From contig OY770025.1 in NCBI GenBank assembly GCA_963669435.1, forward strand, positions 3,348,001-3,412,000: 64,000 bases of DNA, read 5' to 3'. This DNA comes from CALJFL01 sp963669435 (GTDB lineage Bacteria; Pseudomonadota; Gammaproteobacteria; Pseudomonadales; Halieaceae). The number at the start of each line of letters is the position of its first letter. Positions within the stretch are counted from its first letter, which is position 1. Positions 36,129-45,645 of this stretch are shown here, in pieces. Below the pieces are notes generated by a model. It saw nothing but the letters and a program-made list of their open reading frames with translations. It ran no database searches and was not told the origin of the DNA. The position numbers were made by a program, and so were the translations under genes.

Positions 36129-36725
36129 ATGAGTGAAAAGCTACGGGAATCTTTGTCCGCGATGATGGACGATGAGGCCAATGAATTGGAGCTGGAGCGA
36201 GTGTTGTCCAAGATCGACCAGGACGACGCATTACGTGAGGCCTGGAGTCGCTATCATGGCGCGCGCGATGTATTGGCCGGGCAACCGGCGGGGTTTGGCA
36301 ACATCGATATATCCCGCAGTGTCTCCGCGGCTCTGGCTGCGGAACAATCAAGTGGCCGCGGTCGCTGGCAGCGCATGATGCGGCCGGTCGCCAGTTTTGC
36401 CGTAGCGGCATCGGTCACCGCCACCGTGGTTTTGGGTGGCCAGCAGTTGGCGCAGTTGAGTGAGGGCGGTGGCAGTGCGGTACCAACGGTGGCCAGCAAT
36501 GCATCGCCAGTTGGTTTTATTAACAGCACGGGAGCAAGACCTCTGCAGGCCAGCATGGGCTACAGTTCTGCGGTACCTGCACTGAGTCCGGCAACCCGCA
36601 CTGCTTACTCTGAGTTGGCACGCCAGCGCATGACGGAGTACAGCCAGGAACACGCGGAGCAGGCCGCGCTGAATTCGCCACAGGGCCTGATTCCTTTCGC
36701 TCGCGTTCCCGAGATCACTGAATAG
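36129..36725 (+). CDS. rseA: Anti-sigma-E factor RseA (MucA-like)
   Basis: A 198-residue membrane protein that holds sigma-E inactive. The cytosolic N-terminal domain (KLRESLSAMMDDEANELELERVL, then WSRYHGARDVLAG) matches the RseA/MucA sigma-binding fold. One transmembrane helix lies near residues 87-107, and the remainder is a periplasmic tail with MGYSSAVPALSPATRTAY. I chose the ATG at 36129 with GGGA 7 bases upstream; a GTG at 36123 is in frame. It is followed by rseB with a one-base gap. Confidence 0.93.
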   Translation: MSEKLRESLSAMMDDEANELELERVLSKIDQDDALREAWSRYHGARDVLAGQPAGFGNIDISRSVSAALAAEQSSGRGRWQRMMRPVASFAVAASVTATVVLGGQQLAQLSEGGGSAVPTVASNASPVGFINSTGARPLQASMGYSSAVPALSPATRTAYSELARQRMTEYSQEHAEQAALNSPQGLIPFARVPEITE

Positions 36726-36726
36726 C

Positions 36727-37701
36727 ATGATGAGTTTCGCGCGTTTCAGTCTCACCTCGGCCACCGCCCGACTGTGGCGCGCAGGTGTACTGGCAATGTC
36801 CGCGGTCATCGCAGGTCCGGCACTGGCAGCAGCCTGTCTAGAGGCAGAGCCCGAAGCGATGGAGTGGTTGCGCAAAATGTCGCACAGCGCTCACGCTGTG
36901 AGCTACCGCGGTGTCGTCACTTTCCAGCGCGGGGACGATATGCAGGTGATGCAGATTGCTCACTCAGTGGAGGACGGAAGCGCATCGGAGAGCATGACCC
37001 GCCTGACCGGGCAGGGTGCCCAGGTACTGCGTGTTGACCATCCCCTCGAATGCATTCATCCAGGACACAAACTGTTGCAACTCGGAATTGACCGTGAATC
37101 CGGGGCCTGTGGGATCGCCGAGCACTACCGTATTGAAGTTGGTGATGGGGAACGAATTGCTGGCCGCGATGCAGTGCGTATCACCATTCAGCCGCGTGAT
37201 GTGTACCGTTATGGTTACGTGATGGAATTGGATAGCGAAACAGCCCTGTTGCTCAAGGTGACCACACTGGATAAGGGCGCACGCGTGTTGGAACGATTCC
37301 AGTTTGCCGATCTCAGTTATGAGCAACGGGAGCATACGGCGGCACCGGTCGATACTGTACACATGGCTGACCATCCTGCCCCCTCTCCGCCTTCGGTCGA
37401 GAGCAATAGCGGTGATGGCTGGGAGCTAAAATGGTTGCCGCGTGGGTTCATGGCCACGGATTCGCCGGCGGGCACGGATGATCGACGCACCTATACCGAC
37501 GGGCTGGCTGTGTTTTCCGTGTTTCTGGAACCCTTGCGCGGCAAGATCAAGCCCGGGGAGGGGATGGCCCGGCAGGGTAGTACCACCTCTTATACCCGCG
37601 GCATGACGCTCGGTGGCGCACCTGTGCTGGTGACAGTCATAGGTGAAGTGCCGGTCAATACTGCTAGAATGGTTGCTGATTCCGTATCGCGGTTACAGTG
37701 A
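36727..37701 (+). CDS. rseB: Periplasmic sigma-E regulator RseB (MucB)
   Basis: A 324-residue protein with a signal peptide (cleavage near ALAA, about residue 35). The MucB/RseB family sequence MEWLRKMSHSAHAVSYRGVVTFQRGD, then HPLECIHPGHKLLQL and AGRDAVRITIQPRDVYRYGYVMELD is intact through the C-terminal domain (WELKWLPRGFMATDS). It binds the periplasmic part of RseA and protects it from cleavage. It lies directly between rseA and rseC. Confidence 0.95.
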   Translation: MMSFARFSLTSATARLWRAGVLAMSAVIAGPALAAACLEAEPEAMEWLRKMSHSAHAVSYRGVVTFQRGDDMQVMQIAHSVEDGSASESMTRLTGQGAQVLRVDHPLECIHPGHKLLQLGIDRESGACGIAEHYRIEVGDGERIAGRDAVRITIQPRDVYRYGYVMELDSETALLLKVTTLDKGARVLERFQFADLSYEQREHTAAPVDTVHMADHPAPSPPSVESNSGDGWELKWLPRGFMATDSPAGTDDRRTYTDGLAVFSVFLEPLRGKIKPGEGMARQGSTTSYTRGMTLGGAPVLVTVIGEVPVNTARMVADSVSRLQ

Positions 37702-37702
37702 G

Positions 37703-38182
37703 ATGCTGACAGAGACGGCCAGAGTCGTGGCAGTTGAAGATGAAAGCCTCTGGGTTGAAACCATTCGTAAGTCAACCTGTGGCACCTGCGCCGCTCGCAA
37801 GGGCTGTGGCCATGGCTTGTTGAATCGTATTGGCGATGGTAAGGGCGGCTATGTACGTGTCCTCCAAAGCTCGCAATTGGCGGCCGCCGATTGCCAGGTA
37901 GATGACCAGGTACTCATCGCCATTCCTGAAGAAGTAATTTTGCGCGGTTCGTTGATTGTTTACATGTTGCCACTGGCGTTTATGCTGGCAGGCGCGGCCC
38001 TGGCCTCTGTTTTGTTTCCGTTCGCCCAGGATAATGCGGCGTTATTGGGCGCGTTCCTTGGCCTTTCCATGGGCTTTCTCGTCGTGCGCCTGCACGCACG
38101 TCGCAACCGCCACAATCAAAGTTACCAGCCGACATTGCTGGAAAAAGTCAGCGCTCCGCCACAGGCCATCGGTGTCGCCTGA
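37703..38182 (+). CDS. rseC: RseC/MucC-family membrane protein
   Basis: A 159-residue inner-membrane protein. An N-terminal soluble part carries the cysteine motif STCGTCAARKGCGHG (C-x2-C-x5-C), typical of RseC, and two helices follow (SLIVYMLPLAFMLAGAALASVLF and LLGAFLGLSMGFLVV). RseC modulates the sigma-E pathway and has been linked to redox and iron-sulfur cluster processes. The ATG at 37703 is one base after the rseB stop. Confidence 0.93.
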   Translation: MLTETARVVAVEDESLWVETIRKSTCGTCAARKGCGHGLLNRIGDGKGGYVRVLQSSQLAAADCQVDDQVLIAIPEEVILRGSLIVYMLPLAFMLAGAALASVLFPFAQDNAALLGAFLGLSMGFLVVRLHARRNRHNQSYQPTLLEKVSAPPQAIGVA

Positions 38183-38210
38183 ATCCACTGTTCTGATTAT
38201 CTGGATACCC

Positions 38211-39620
38211 ATGATGTTAACTACCCGTATTGCGTTTTTTGTTCTTGTTGTCTCTTTGGTATTTGGTCGCAGCGCCAGTGCGGCGGAATTGCCGGATTTC
38301 CGCTCGATCGTAAAATCCAGTTCACCGGCTGTGGTCAAGATCATCGTCGAGCACTCGCGCGCTCAGGGTAGCAATACGCCCTATGACTCCGATGAAATTC
38401 CCGAGTACCTGCGGCGATTTTTCGAGTTTCGTGGCACGCCGCCCGGTGGCGGTGGGCGGCCACAACAAATGGCCACGGGTTCCGGTTTTATCATCTCGGA
38501 TGATGGTTATGTCGTGACTAATAACCACGTGGTAGAAGGTGCGTCCAGTGTGCTGGTACGGCTTAGCGACCGGCAGGAATTCGACGCGGAAGTCGTTGGT
38601 ACCGACCCCCGATCTGACCTGGCCTTGCTACGCATCGAAGCTGACGATCTGCCCAAATTGAGCCTGGATCAGGAGGATGACCTGGAAGTGGGAGAATGGG
38701 TCCTCGCTATCGGTTCCCCGTTTGGCCTCGATTACTCCGTAACTGCCGGTATAGTCAGTGCCAAAGGTCGCAGCCTGCCGACCGAGCGCAACGAAAACTA
38801 CGTGCCTTTTATCCAGACTGATGTGGCAATTAATCCCGGTAATTCGGGTGGCCCATTGTTTAACCTGGAAGGCGAAGTTGTCGGGGTGAATTCGCAGATA
38901 TTTACCCGCAGTGGAGGATCGATTGGCCTGTCCTTCGCGATCCCGGTCAGTGTGGTGCGCAATGTGGTTGCACAGCTTAAGCAAGACGGTCGCGTAACGC
39001 GCGGCTGGCTGGGTGTCACTATCCAGAATGTCGACAAAACCCTGGCGGAATCCTTTGGCCTTGACCGACCTCGCGGGGCGCTGATCTCGCAACTGGCCGA
39101 GGGTGGCCCGGCGGACAAGGCCGGCCTGCGTTCCGGGGATGTCATTGTTCAATTTGACGGCCAGAACATACCCACGTCCTCCGATCTGCCTCACGTAGTG
39201 GGACTGATCGAGCCCGGCAAGACGGTTGAAGCTGAGATTATGCGCGATGGCAAGCGTAAAACGGTGGATGTGCAAGTCGGTGGATTGGGTGCTGACGACA
39301 GCTATGTGCTGGCCCCGGGCAGCAGCGATACCGAGACCGGTGGTCGCCTGGGCCTGGTGGTCGAAACTGCCGAGCCGGAAATGCTCGAACGCTGGGGCGT
39401 CAACGGCGGTGTCGTAGTCAGGGAAGTCACGGGTAACTCACCTGCTGAGGCCGCCGGTGTCCTGGTCGGGGATGTGATTACCCTGTTGGGTTCCAAGCCG
39501 ATCAAATCTGCCGAGGTGTTTGCCGAGGTGGAAGATTCCCTGAAAGATGGCTCCTCGGTACCCCTGCGCCTTATTCGACGTGGCAACCCGATGTTCATTG
39601 GCTTGAAGCTGGACGACTGA
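38211..39620 (+). CDS. mucD: Periplasmic serine protease MucD (DegP/DegQ type)
   Basis: A 469-residue HtrA protease. A signal peptide (cleavage after ASA near residue 24) sends it to the periplasm. The triad is His106 in VVTNNHVVEG, an Asp in PRSDLALLRI and the serine about residue 211 in NPGNSGGPLF. Two PDZ domains follow (from about 265 and 375; VTRGWLGVTIQ, GPADKAGLRSGDVI and SPAEAAGVLVGDVI). The start is one of two adjacent ATGs (38211 or 38214). It is the last gene of the sigma-E operon. Confidence 0.96.
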   Translation: MMLTTRIAFFVLVVSLVFGRSASAAELPDFRSIVKSSSPAVVKIIVEHSRAQGSNTPYDSDEIPEYLRRFFEFRGTPPGGGGRPQQMATGSGFIISDDGYVVTNNHVVEGASSVLVRLSDRQEFDAEVVGTDPRSDLALLRIEADDLPKLSLDQEDDLEVGEWVLAIGSPFGLDYSVTAGIVSAKGRSLPTERNENYVPFIQTDVAINPGNSGGPLFNLEGEVVGVNSQIFTRSGGSIGLSFAIPVSVVRNVVAQLKQDGRVTRGWLGVTIQNVDKTLAESFGLDRPRGALISQLAEGGPADKAGLRSGDVIVQFDGQNIPTSSDLPHVVGLIEPGKTVEAEIMRDGKRKTVDVQVGGLGADDSYVLAPGSSDTETGGRLGLVVETAEPEMLERWGVNGGVVVREVTGNSPAEAAGVLVGDVITLLGSKPIKSAEVFAEVEDSLKDGSSVPLRLIRRGNPMFIGLKLDD

Positions 39621-39755
39621 CCCCTTCGGCCCGGCGGTAGGCGCCTGTGCGCCGCATGGTCGTGGCCGCGGCATTGCTGTACAATCCGCGGCCTCTGGAG
39701 GGGCTGTACGAGGGTAGGCCTGCCCAGGTCGTGCCAACCCGTTGAGCTAGAGAGC

Positions 39756-41555
39756 GTGAGTAACCTCAGACACATTCGTAATTTTTCGATCATTGCCCAC
39801 ATTGACCACGGCAAGTCGACACTTGCCGACCGCTTTATCCAGCACTGCGGTGGATTGAGTGCGCGGGAAATGGAAGAGCAGGTGCTCGATTCAATGGATA
39901 TCGAGCGCGAGCGTGGTATTACCATCAAGGCTCAAAGCGTCACGCTTGACTACCACGCGCGCGACGGTGAAACCTACCAGTTGAATTTTATCGATACCCC
40001 TGGCCACGTCGATTTCTCCTATGAGGTGTCCCGCTCACTGGCGGCCTGCGAAGGTGCGCTGCTGGTGGTCGATGCGGGTCAGGGTGTTGAGGCGCAGTCT
40101 GTTGCCAACTGCTACACCGCGATCGAGCAAGGTCTAGAAGTCCTGCCGATTCTGAACAAGATGGATCTCCCCCAGGCTGATCCCGACAAGGTCAAGGTGG
40201 AGATCGAGGAAATTATCGGTATCGACGCCACCGCCGCTTGTCTGGTGAGTGCCAAATCGGGCATGGGGATCGAGGACGCGCTCGAGTACCTGGTCGAGGA
40301 AATATCTCCCCCGGAAGGCGATGTCGAAGCACCCTTGCAGGCGCTGATTATCGACTCGTGGTTCGACAACTACCTCGGGGTAGTTTCGCTGGTGCGGGTC
40401 AAGCAGGGCACGCTGCGCAAACGTGACAAGATTCTCGCCAAGTCGCTCGGTAAGGCCCACCAGGTGGACAGCGTGGGTATTTTTACTCCCAAGCGCCTGG
40501 AAACGGGTGTGTTGCACGCCGGTGAAGTAGGGTTCGTGGTCGCCGGCATCAAAGATATTCACGGCGCCCCGGTAGGCGATACGCTGGTCCATGCGAACGA
40601 ACCCGATGTGCCAGCCCTGCCGGGATTCCAGCAGGTCAAACCCCAGGTATACGCGGGTATCTTCACCATATCGTCAGATGATTACGAAGATTTTCGCGAA
40701 GCCCTCGCCAAACTCACCCTCAACGATGCCTCGCTGTTTTACGAGCCCGAAACTTCCGATGCCCTCGGTTTCGGGTTTCGCTGCGGCTTTTTGGGTATGC
40801 TGCATATGGAGATTATCCAGGAGCGGCTTGAGCGCGAATATGACCTGGACCTGATCACCACGGCCCCAACCGTTATCTATGAAGTGGTCAAAAAGAATGG
40901 CGATGTGGAGCGCGTGGATAACCCCTCGGCACTGCCGGACGTGGGTGATATCGAGGAAATGCGCGAGCCGATAGCCCGCTGCCACATTCTGGTGCCCCAG
41001 GATTACCTCGGCAACGTGATTTCCCTGTGCGTCGAGAAACGCGGGGTGCAAAAAGACATGCAATTCCTGGGCGCCCAGGTGTCCGTGACCTACGACATCC
41101 CCATGGCGGAGGTAGTGTTGGATTTCTTTGACCGACTCAAGTCGGTCAGCCGGGGTTACGCTTCACTGGATTACAGCTTTGAGCGGTTCGAGGCGGCCAG
41201 TTTGCAGCGCCTTGACGTATTGATTAATGGCGACCGCGTGGATGCCCTGGCTGTGATTGTGCATCGAGACCAGGTGCAGTATCGCGGACGGGCCTTGACC
41301 GAAAAGATGAAAGAGCTGATCCCGCGGCAGATGTTTGACGTGGCCATACAGGCGGCGGTGGGCGGTAAGATCGTCGCCCGGCAGACGGTCAAGGCACTGC
41401 GTAAGAATGTGACTGCCAAGTGCTATGGTGGTGATGTCAGCCGTAAGCGCAAGTTGCTGGAAAAGCAGAAAGCCGGTAAGAAAAGAATGAAGCAGGTGGG
41501 CAGTGTCGAAATACCGCAATCGGCCTTTCTTGCAGTGCTTAAAGTCGACGGTTGA
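39756..41555 (+). CDS. lepA: Elongation factor 4 (LepA)
   Basis: A 599-residue translational GTPase. The G1 loop AHIDHGKSTLADR, the G2/G3 regions RGITIKAQSV and DTPGHVDFSYEV, and NKMDLP are visible, followed by the LepA-specific C-terminal domain ending KKRMKQVGSVEIPQSAFLAVL. It begins at a GTG (39756) and is 10 bases upstream of lepB. It can back-translocate or rescue stalled ribosomes. Confidence 0.98.
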   Translation: MSNLRHIRNFSIIAHIDHGKSTLADRFIQHCGGLSAREMEEQVLDSMDIERERGITIKAQSVTLDYHARDGETYQLNFIDTPGHVDFSYEVSRSLAACEGALLVVDAGQGVEAQSVANCYTAIEQGLEVLPILNKMDLPQADPDKVKVEIEEIIGIDATAACLVSAKSGMGIEDALEYLVEEISPPEGDVEAPLQALIIDSWFDNYLGVVSLVRVKQGTLRKRDKILAKSLGKAHQVDSVGIFTPKRLETGVLHAGEVGFVVAGIKDIHGAPVGDTLVHANEPDVPALPGFQQVKPQVYAGIFTISSDDYEDFREALAKLTLNDASLFYEPETSDALGFGFRCGFLGMLHMEIIQERLEREYDLDLITTAPTVIYEVVKKNGDVERVDNPSALPDVGDIEEMREPIARCHILVPQDYLGNVISLCVEKRGVQKDMQFLGAQVSVTYDIPMAEVVLDFFDRLKSVSRGYASLDYSFERFEAASLQRLDVLINGDRVDALAVIVHRDQVQYRGRALTEKMKELIPRQMFDVAIQAAVGGKIVARQTVKALRKNVTAKCYGGDVSRKRKLLEKQKAGKKRMKQVGSVEIPQSAFLAVLKVDG

Positions 41556-41565
41556 GAGAGGCGGC

Positions 41566-42405
41566 ATGACAATAGACTTCCCACTAATCCTTGTGTTGTT
41601 GGTGTTTGGCAGTGGCGCGATATGGTTGTTTGACGCGCTGTTCCTGGCTCCCTCACGCAACAAGGTCATCGCCGGTCTCCAGGAGGAACACCCGCAGTGG
41701 GCAGAAGAGGGTAGTGAGGAGGCGCACAGCTATAACGCCAAGTTACAGGCGGCGGCTAGTGAGCCGGTGTTGGTGGAGTATGCGCGATCCTTCTTTCCAG
41801 TGCTGTTTGTGGTCTTTGTACTGCGCTCATTCCTGGTAGAGCCGTTCCAGATACCCTCGTCGTCCATGGTGCCGACGCTGCAGGTGGGAGACTACATACT
41901 GGTCAACAAGTACACCTACGGGATCAGGCTGCCGGTTGTGCGCACCAAGGTCATGGACCTTAACGAGCCCGAGCGCGGTGATGTGATGGTGTTTTTTCCG
42001 CCCCACATGAATGACACGTACTATATTAAGCGTGTCATTGGACTTCCTGGAGATACGGTCAGCTATCGCAATAAACGGCTCACGGTGAATGGCAAGCCGG
42101 TGAAACTGGAATCCCTGGGTGTCGTGCCGGCGGCCAATGACCGTTTTGAGGTCGGCCTGGAGACGATTGGCGAGTCCGTACACCTGACCCAGATGAATCA
42201 GCGTCGCCCCGGGCGCGATTTCACCGTCACGGTCAAGCCGGGCCACTACTTCATGATGGGCGACAATCGTGATAATAGTAGCGATAGTAGGGTTTGGGGT
42301 CAGGTGCCGGAAAAGGATATAGTAGGCAAAGCCTTTGCGATCTGGATGCACTGGGATTCATTTTTCAGCATTCCGAGCTTCAGCCGCGTAGGGGCCATAG
42401 AGTAG
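41566..42405 (+). CDS. lepB: Signal peptidase I
   Basis: A 279-residue membrane protease that removes signal peptides. Two N-terminal helices (residues about 3-22 and 60-80) anchor it. The catalytic serine is in QIPSSSMVPTLQVGDYILV and the lysine in DTYYIKRVIGLPGD, with MGDNRDNSSDSRVWG downstream. The ATG at 41566 is preceded by GAGAGG. It forms a pair with lepA, as in most gammaproteobacteria. Confidence 0.97.
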   Translation: MTIDFPLILVLLVFGSGAIWLFDALFLAPSRNKVIAGLQEEHPQWAEEGSEEAHSYNAKLQAAASEPVLVEYARSFFPVLFVVFVLRSFLVEPFQIPSSSMVPTLQVGDYILVNKYTYGIRLPVVRTKVMDLNEPERGDVMVFFPPHMNDTYYIKRVIGLPGDTVSYRNKRLTVNGKPVKLESLGVVPAANDRFEVGLETIGESVHLTQMNQRRPGRDFTVTVKPGHYFMMGDNRDNSSDSRVWGQVPEKDIVGKAFAIWMHWDSFFSIPSFSRVGAIE

Positions 42406-42465
42406 GCCCACTTGAAACGGGCACAGTAGAATAAGCGGACAGGAAACTGCACAGGGGAACCAGTT

Positions 42466-42855
42466 ATGAACATGCGACAGCGTCAGGCGGGAATGTCGAT
42501 ACCGGGTATGCTCGCCATAGCGATCATGGTGGGATTTTTCGTTATGTGTGGTATTCGCATGACTCCCGTCTATCTCGAGTACCTCACCGTCAAGCGAATC
42601 ATGACCCAGGTTGCGGAAGAATTTAAAACCGAAGAAGACACCATCTCCGATATTCGCCGCAAGATAGCGACCATGCTTAATACCAACCAGGTCTATGGAA
42701 TTCAGCCCAAGGAAGTGGAGGTGTTTCGCAAGGACGGCAAGATTATCATCGACTCCAATTACGAGTCGCGCCTGCCGGTTATGGGCCGCATAGATATGAT
42801 CATGAATTTCGACGACCTGGTCTACGTGGCTGGCGAAACCGTAAGTAACAACTAA
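42466..42855 (+). CDS. DUF4845 membrane-anchored protein
   Basis: A 129-residue protein with an N-terminal helix (PGMLAIAIMVGFFVMCGIRM) and the family segment PVYLEYLTVKRIMTQVAEEF. It stands between lepB and rnc, the usual place for DUF4845 in pseudomonads and relatives. Function unknown. Confidence 0.9.
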   Translation: MNMRQRQAGMSIPGMLAIAIMVGFFVMCGIRMTPVYLEYLTVKRIMTQVAEEFKTEEDTISDIRRKIATMLNTNQVYGIQPKEVEVFRKDGKIIIDSNYESRLPVMGRIDMIMNFDDLVYVAGETVSNN

Positions 42856-42862
42856 GACCGCT

Positions 42863-43543
42863 ATGAGCCAGGCGGCACGCCTGCAAAGGGCGTTGGGTTA
42901 CGAATTTGCAGACCCGCAACTGCTGCACCTGGCTCTCACCCACCGCAGCGTTGGTAAGTCCAACAACGAACGTCTGGAATTCCTGGGGGATTCCATCGTC
43001 AACCACGTGATAGCCGAATACCTCTACCAGCGTTTCCCGGATGTGCGTGAGGGTAGCCTTAGCCGTATGCGTGCTTCGCTGGTGAAGGGGGTAACGCTGG
43101 CAGAACTCGCGCGCGAGCTTGAACTGGGGGACCACTTGAACCTCGGCTCAGGCGAGCGCAAAAGTGGCGGTCATCGGCGCGAATCGATACTGGCGGACAC
43201 CTTCGAGGCGGTGGCGGGCGCGATTTTACTGGACGGCGGTTACGCGATCTGCAGGGAGCGGATACTGAGTTGGTTTGAGGCCCGGCTTACGCAGATGACG
43301 GAACAACAGGATGACAAGGACGCCAAGACCCGCTTGCAGGAGTATTTGCAAGGCCGGGGCAGGCCACTGCCAGAATACGTGCTGGTGAGTGCCGAGGGCG
43401 AGGATCACGCACAAATTTTTAGTGTTCTGTGCCGGCTATCGGGCTCGGGTGTCGAGGCCAGTGGTAGTGGTGGCAGCCGTCGAGCGGCAGAGCAGCAGGC
43501 CGCGGCCGCGGCGTTGGAGAGACTGGTCGATGGCAAGCAATGA
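42863..43543 (+). CDS. rnc: Ribonuclease III
   Basis: A 226-residue double-strand RNA nuclease. The N-terminal catalytic domain has HRSVGKSNNERLEFLGDSIVNHVIAEYLY (metal ligands Glu and Asp) and ADTFEAVAGAILLDGG. The C-terminal double-stranded-RNA-binding domain has KTRLQEYLQGRGRPLPEY and GSGGSRRAAEQQAAAAAL. The era start overlaps its end by 14 bases. Confidence 0.97.
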   Translation: MSQAARLQRALGYEFADPQLLHLALTHRSVGKSNNERLEFLGDSIVNHVIAEYLYQRFPDVREGSLSRMRASLVKGVTLAELARELELGDHLNLGSGERKSGGHRRESILADTFEAVAGAILLDGGYAICRERILSWFEARLTQMTEQQDDKDAKTRLQEYLQGRGRPLPEYVLVSAEGEDHAQIFSVLCRLSGSGVEASGSGGSRRAAEQQAAAAALERLVDGKQ

Positions 43544-44429
43544 GGTAAGCCGCTGCGGTTATGTCGCTATTGTCGGTCGTCCCAATGTTGGCAAATCGAC
43601 CTTGCTCAATTACCTGTTGGGCCAGAAAATTTCCATCACCTCTCGCAAACCGCAGACCACCCGGCACCAGGTGCTGGGGATCAAAACCGAAGAAGGCGAT
43701 CAAATCGTGTTCGTTGACACGCCAGGACTGCACAAGGCCGCTGACAAGGCGATAAATCGCTATATGAATCGGGCAGCCACTTCGGCAATTCGTGACGTCG
43801 ACCTGGTGTTGATGGTGGTGGATCGCACAGCGTGGACCGATGAGGATGAGATGGTACTGCAGCAGGTCATCAGTTCCCGGCTACCCGCTATGCTGGTGAT
43901 CAACAAAGTCGACTTGTTCGAAGACAAAGCCGCGTTGTTGCCGCACCTGGAACATGTCGCCGCCAAGGCCGATTTCAAGGCGGTTATTCCGGTGTCTGCG
44001 CTGCGCTCCCAAAACATTGACACATTGGAAGGCGAGATTCGAAAGTATATACCCGAATCGCCACACTTTTTTCCCGAGGACCAGATTACCGATCGCAGCC
44101 AGCGTTTTCTGGCGGCGGAAATTGTCCGCGAGAAAATCATGCGACAGTTGGGCGACGAGTTGCCCTATGCGGTCACCGTGGAAATCGAAGAATTTGCACT
44201 GGACGAACACATTCTCCATATCTCCGCGCTGATCCTGGTGGAGGGTAAAGGTCAGAAAAAGATCATCATCGGGGAGGGCGGCAGCCGCTTGCGGTCAATC
44301 GGAACCGAAGCCCGGCACGACATGGAATCGCTGTTTGACAGCAAGGTCATGCTGCGCTTGTGGGTTAAAGTTAAGTCAGGCTGGTCTGACGATGAGCGAG
44401 CACTACGCAGTCTTGGTTATGAGGATTGA
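43530..44429 (+). CDS. era: Ribosome-assembly GTPase Era
   Basis: A 299-residue GTPase. The P-loop GRPNVGKSTLLN, the switch segment KPQTTRHQVLG, DTPGLHK and NKVDLF are present, and the C-terminal KH domain contains EGKGQKKIIIGEGGSRLRSIG. I chose the ATG at 43530, overlapping rnc. Era binds 16S rRNA and helps 30S maturation. Confidence 0.97.
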   Translation: MASNEVSRCGYVAIVGRPNVGKSTLLNYLLGQKISITSRKPQTTRHQVLGIKTEEGDQIVFVDTPGLHKAADKAINRYMNRAATSAIRDVDLVLMVVDRTAWTDEDEMVLQQVISSRLPAMLVINKVDLFEDKAALLPHLEHVAAKADFKAVIPVSALRSQNIDTLEGEIRKYIPESPHFFPEDQITDRSQRFLAAEIVREKIMRQLGDELPYAVTVEIEEFALDEHILHISALILVEGKGQKKIIIGEGGSRLRSIGTEARHDMESLFDSKVMLRLWVKVKSGWSDDERALRSLGYED

Positions 44430-44471
44430 CCGGGGCAGCCGCAGATTGCGCTGTGAGTCGCGGATGTGGAT

Positions 44472-45209
44472 ATGCGCGTAAGTCTACAACCGGCGTACCT
44501 GCTCCACCGACAGGCTTACCGCGACAGTAGTCAGTTGCTGGAACTCTTCACTGCCGAGCACGGTCGGATCAGCCTGGTGGCACGCAGTGTCAGGCGTAAG
44601 GCAAGGGGTGGGAGTACCGGTGCCCTGTTGCAACCCTTCGTGCCGCTGCTCGTCTCCTTCAGTGGTCGCGCCGAATTGAAAACGCTAACCGGGGCGGAAG
44701 CCGCCGGTGGCGCGGTACAATTGCGCGGTGAGCGACTGTTTAGTGGGCTCTATCTCAATGAACTGCTGGTGCGATTGTTGCACCGCCACGATGCCCATGC
44801 GCGGCTGTTCGCACACTATGCCGAGACGTTGCAAGATCTGGCCTCCGGCACCCCGATGGATGAAGCCCTGCGCCGATTTGAGTTCAGCTTACTGGAAGAG
44901 CTGGGTTATAACTTTGACCTGACCCATGAAGCCCACGGGGGACCCGCGTTGCAGGCCGACAGCTGGTACCGTTATGAATCCGGTGGCGGCATGTTGCGCC
45001 CAGTGGCTGATGTCCAGCGTGAGATCCCCTTGTTTTTGGGTGACGATTTACTGGCCTTGTCACGCGGCGAGTTCAGCGACAGCAGTCGCAAAACCGCTAA
45101 ACGACTGATGCGGCTGGTGCTCGCGGATCATCTGGGCGGCAAGCCCTTGCGCAGCCGCGATTTGTTCAGTCATTATGGCGATGACAATCGTTCGGACGCC
45201 AGTGCATGA
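44472..45209 (+). CDS. recO: DNA repair protein RecO
   Basis: About 245 residues. The OB-fold N-terminus MRVSLQPAYLLHRQAYRDSSQLLELFTAEHGRI is standard, with the helical part FSGLYLNELLVRLLHRHDAH. RecO loads RecA with RecR. An in-frame GTG at 44466 is an alternative start. The stop overlaps the acpS start as ATGA. In E. coli-like orders pdxJ lies between recO and acpS; here it is absent. Confidence 0.94.
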   Translation: MRVSLQPAYLLHRQAYRDSSQLLELFTAEHGRISLVARSVRRKARGGSTGALLQPFVPLLVSFSGRAELKTLTGAEAAGGAVQLRGERLFSGLYLNELLVRLLHRHDAHARLFAHYAETLQDLASGTPMDEALRRFEFSLLEELGYNFDLTHEAHGGPALQADSWYRYESGGGMLRPVADVQREIPLFLGDDLLALSRGEFSDSSRKTAKRLMRLVLADHLGGKPLRSRDLFSHYGDDNRSDASA

Positions 45210-45589
45210 TTACCGTCGGTACCGATATCCTGCAAATTGATCGTATCACCGCCACCCTCGAGCGCCAGGGAGATAAATTTGCGCGCAGGGTGCTCACGCC
45301 ACAGGAGTTCGAAGAATACCAACAGAGCAGTCTGGGGCCGCGTTTATTGGCCAAACGCTTCGCGGCGAAGGAGGCCGTGGCCAAGTGCCTGGGCACGGGT
45401 ATCGGTCGCGGCGTGAGTTGGCAGCACATTACCATTCACCATGACGATAATGGTGCGCCGCTGGTGAGCTTGCGCGAGGGAGCTGCCGAGGTGGCGGCCA
45501 GCCGCGGTGGTAATCGTGTGTCGTTGAGCCTGTCAGACGAGGCCGATTACGTGGTTGCCTTCGCCGTGCTGTGGTGCGACGCGAAATGA
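45206..45589 (+). CDS. acpS: Holo-acyl-carrier-protein synthase
   Basis: A 127-residue phosphopantetheinyl transferase. The Mg-binding aspartate is in VGTDILQIDRI and the conserved glutamate and lysine in RLLAKRFAAKEAVAKCLGTG. It activates acyl carrier protein for fatty-acid synthesis. Confidence 0.96.
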   Translation: MITVGTDILQIDRITATLERQGDKFARRVLTPQEFEEYQQSSLGPRLLAKRFAAKEAVAKCLGTGIGRGVSWQHITIHHDDNGAPLVSLREGAAEVAASRGGNRVSLSLSDEADYVVAFAVLWCDAK

Positions 45590-45645
45590 AGTGCGAGTGT
45601 AATTAACTGCCGTTATAATCGGTGCTGGTTGTCCGGTTGAGTATC

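Noticed and set aside
45206..45209. Missing pdxJ between recO and acpS as a sign of gene loss
   Set aside because: The recO and acpS codons overlap directly by ATGA, and this order is found in other gammaproteobacteria; pdxJ may be elsewhere.
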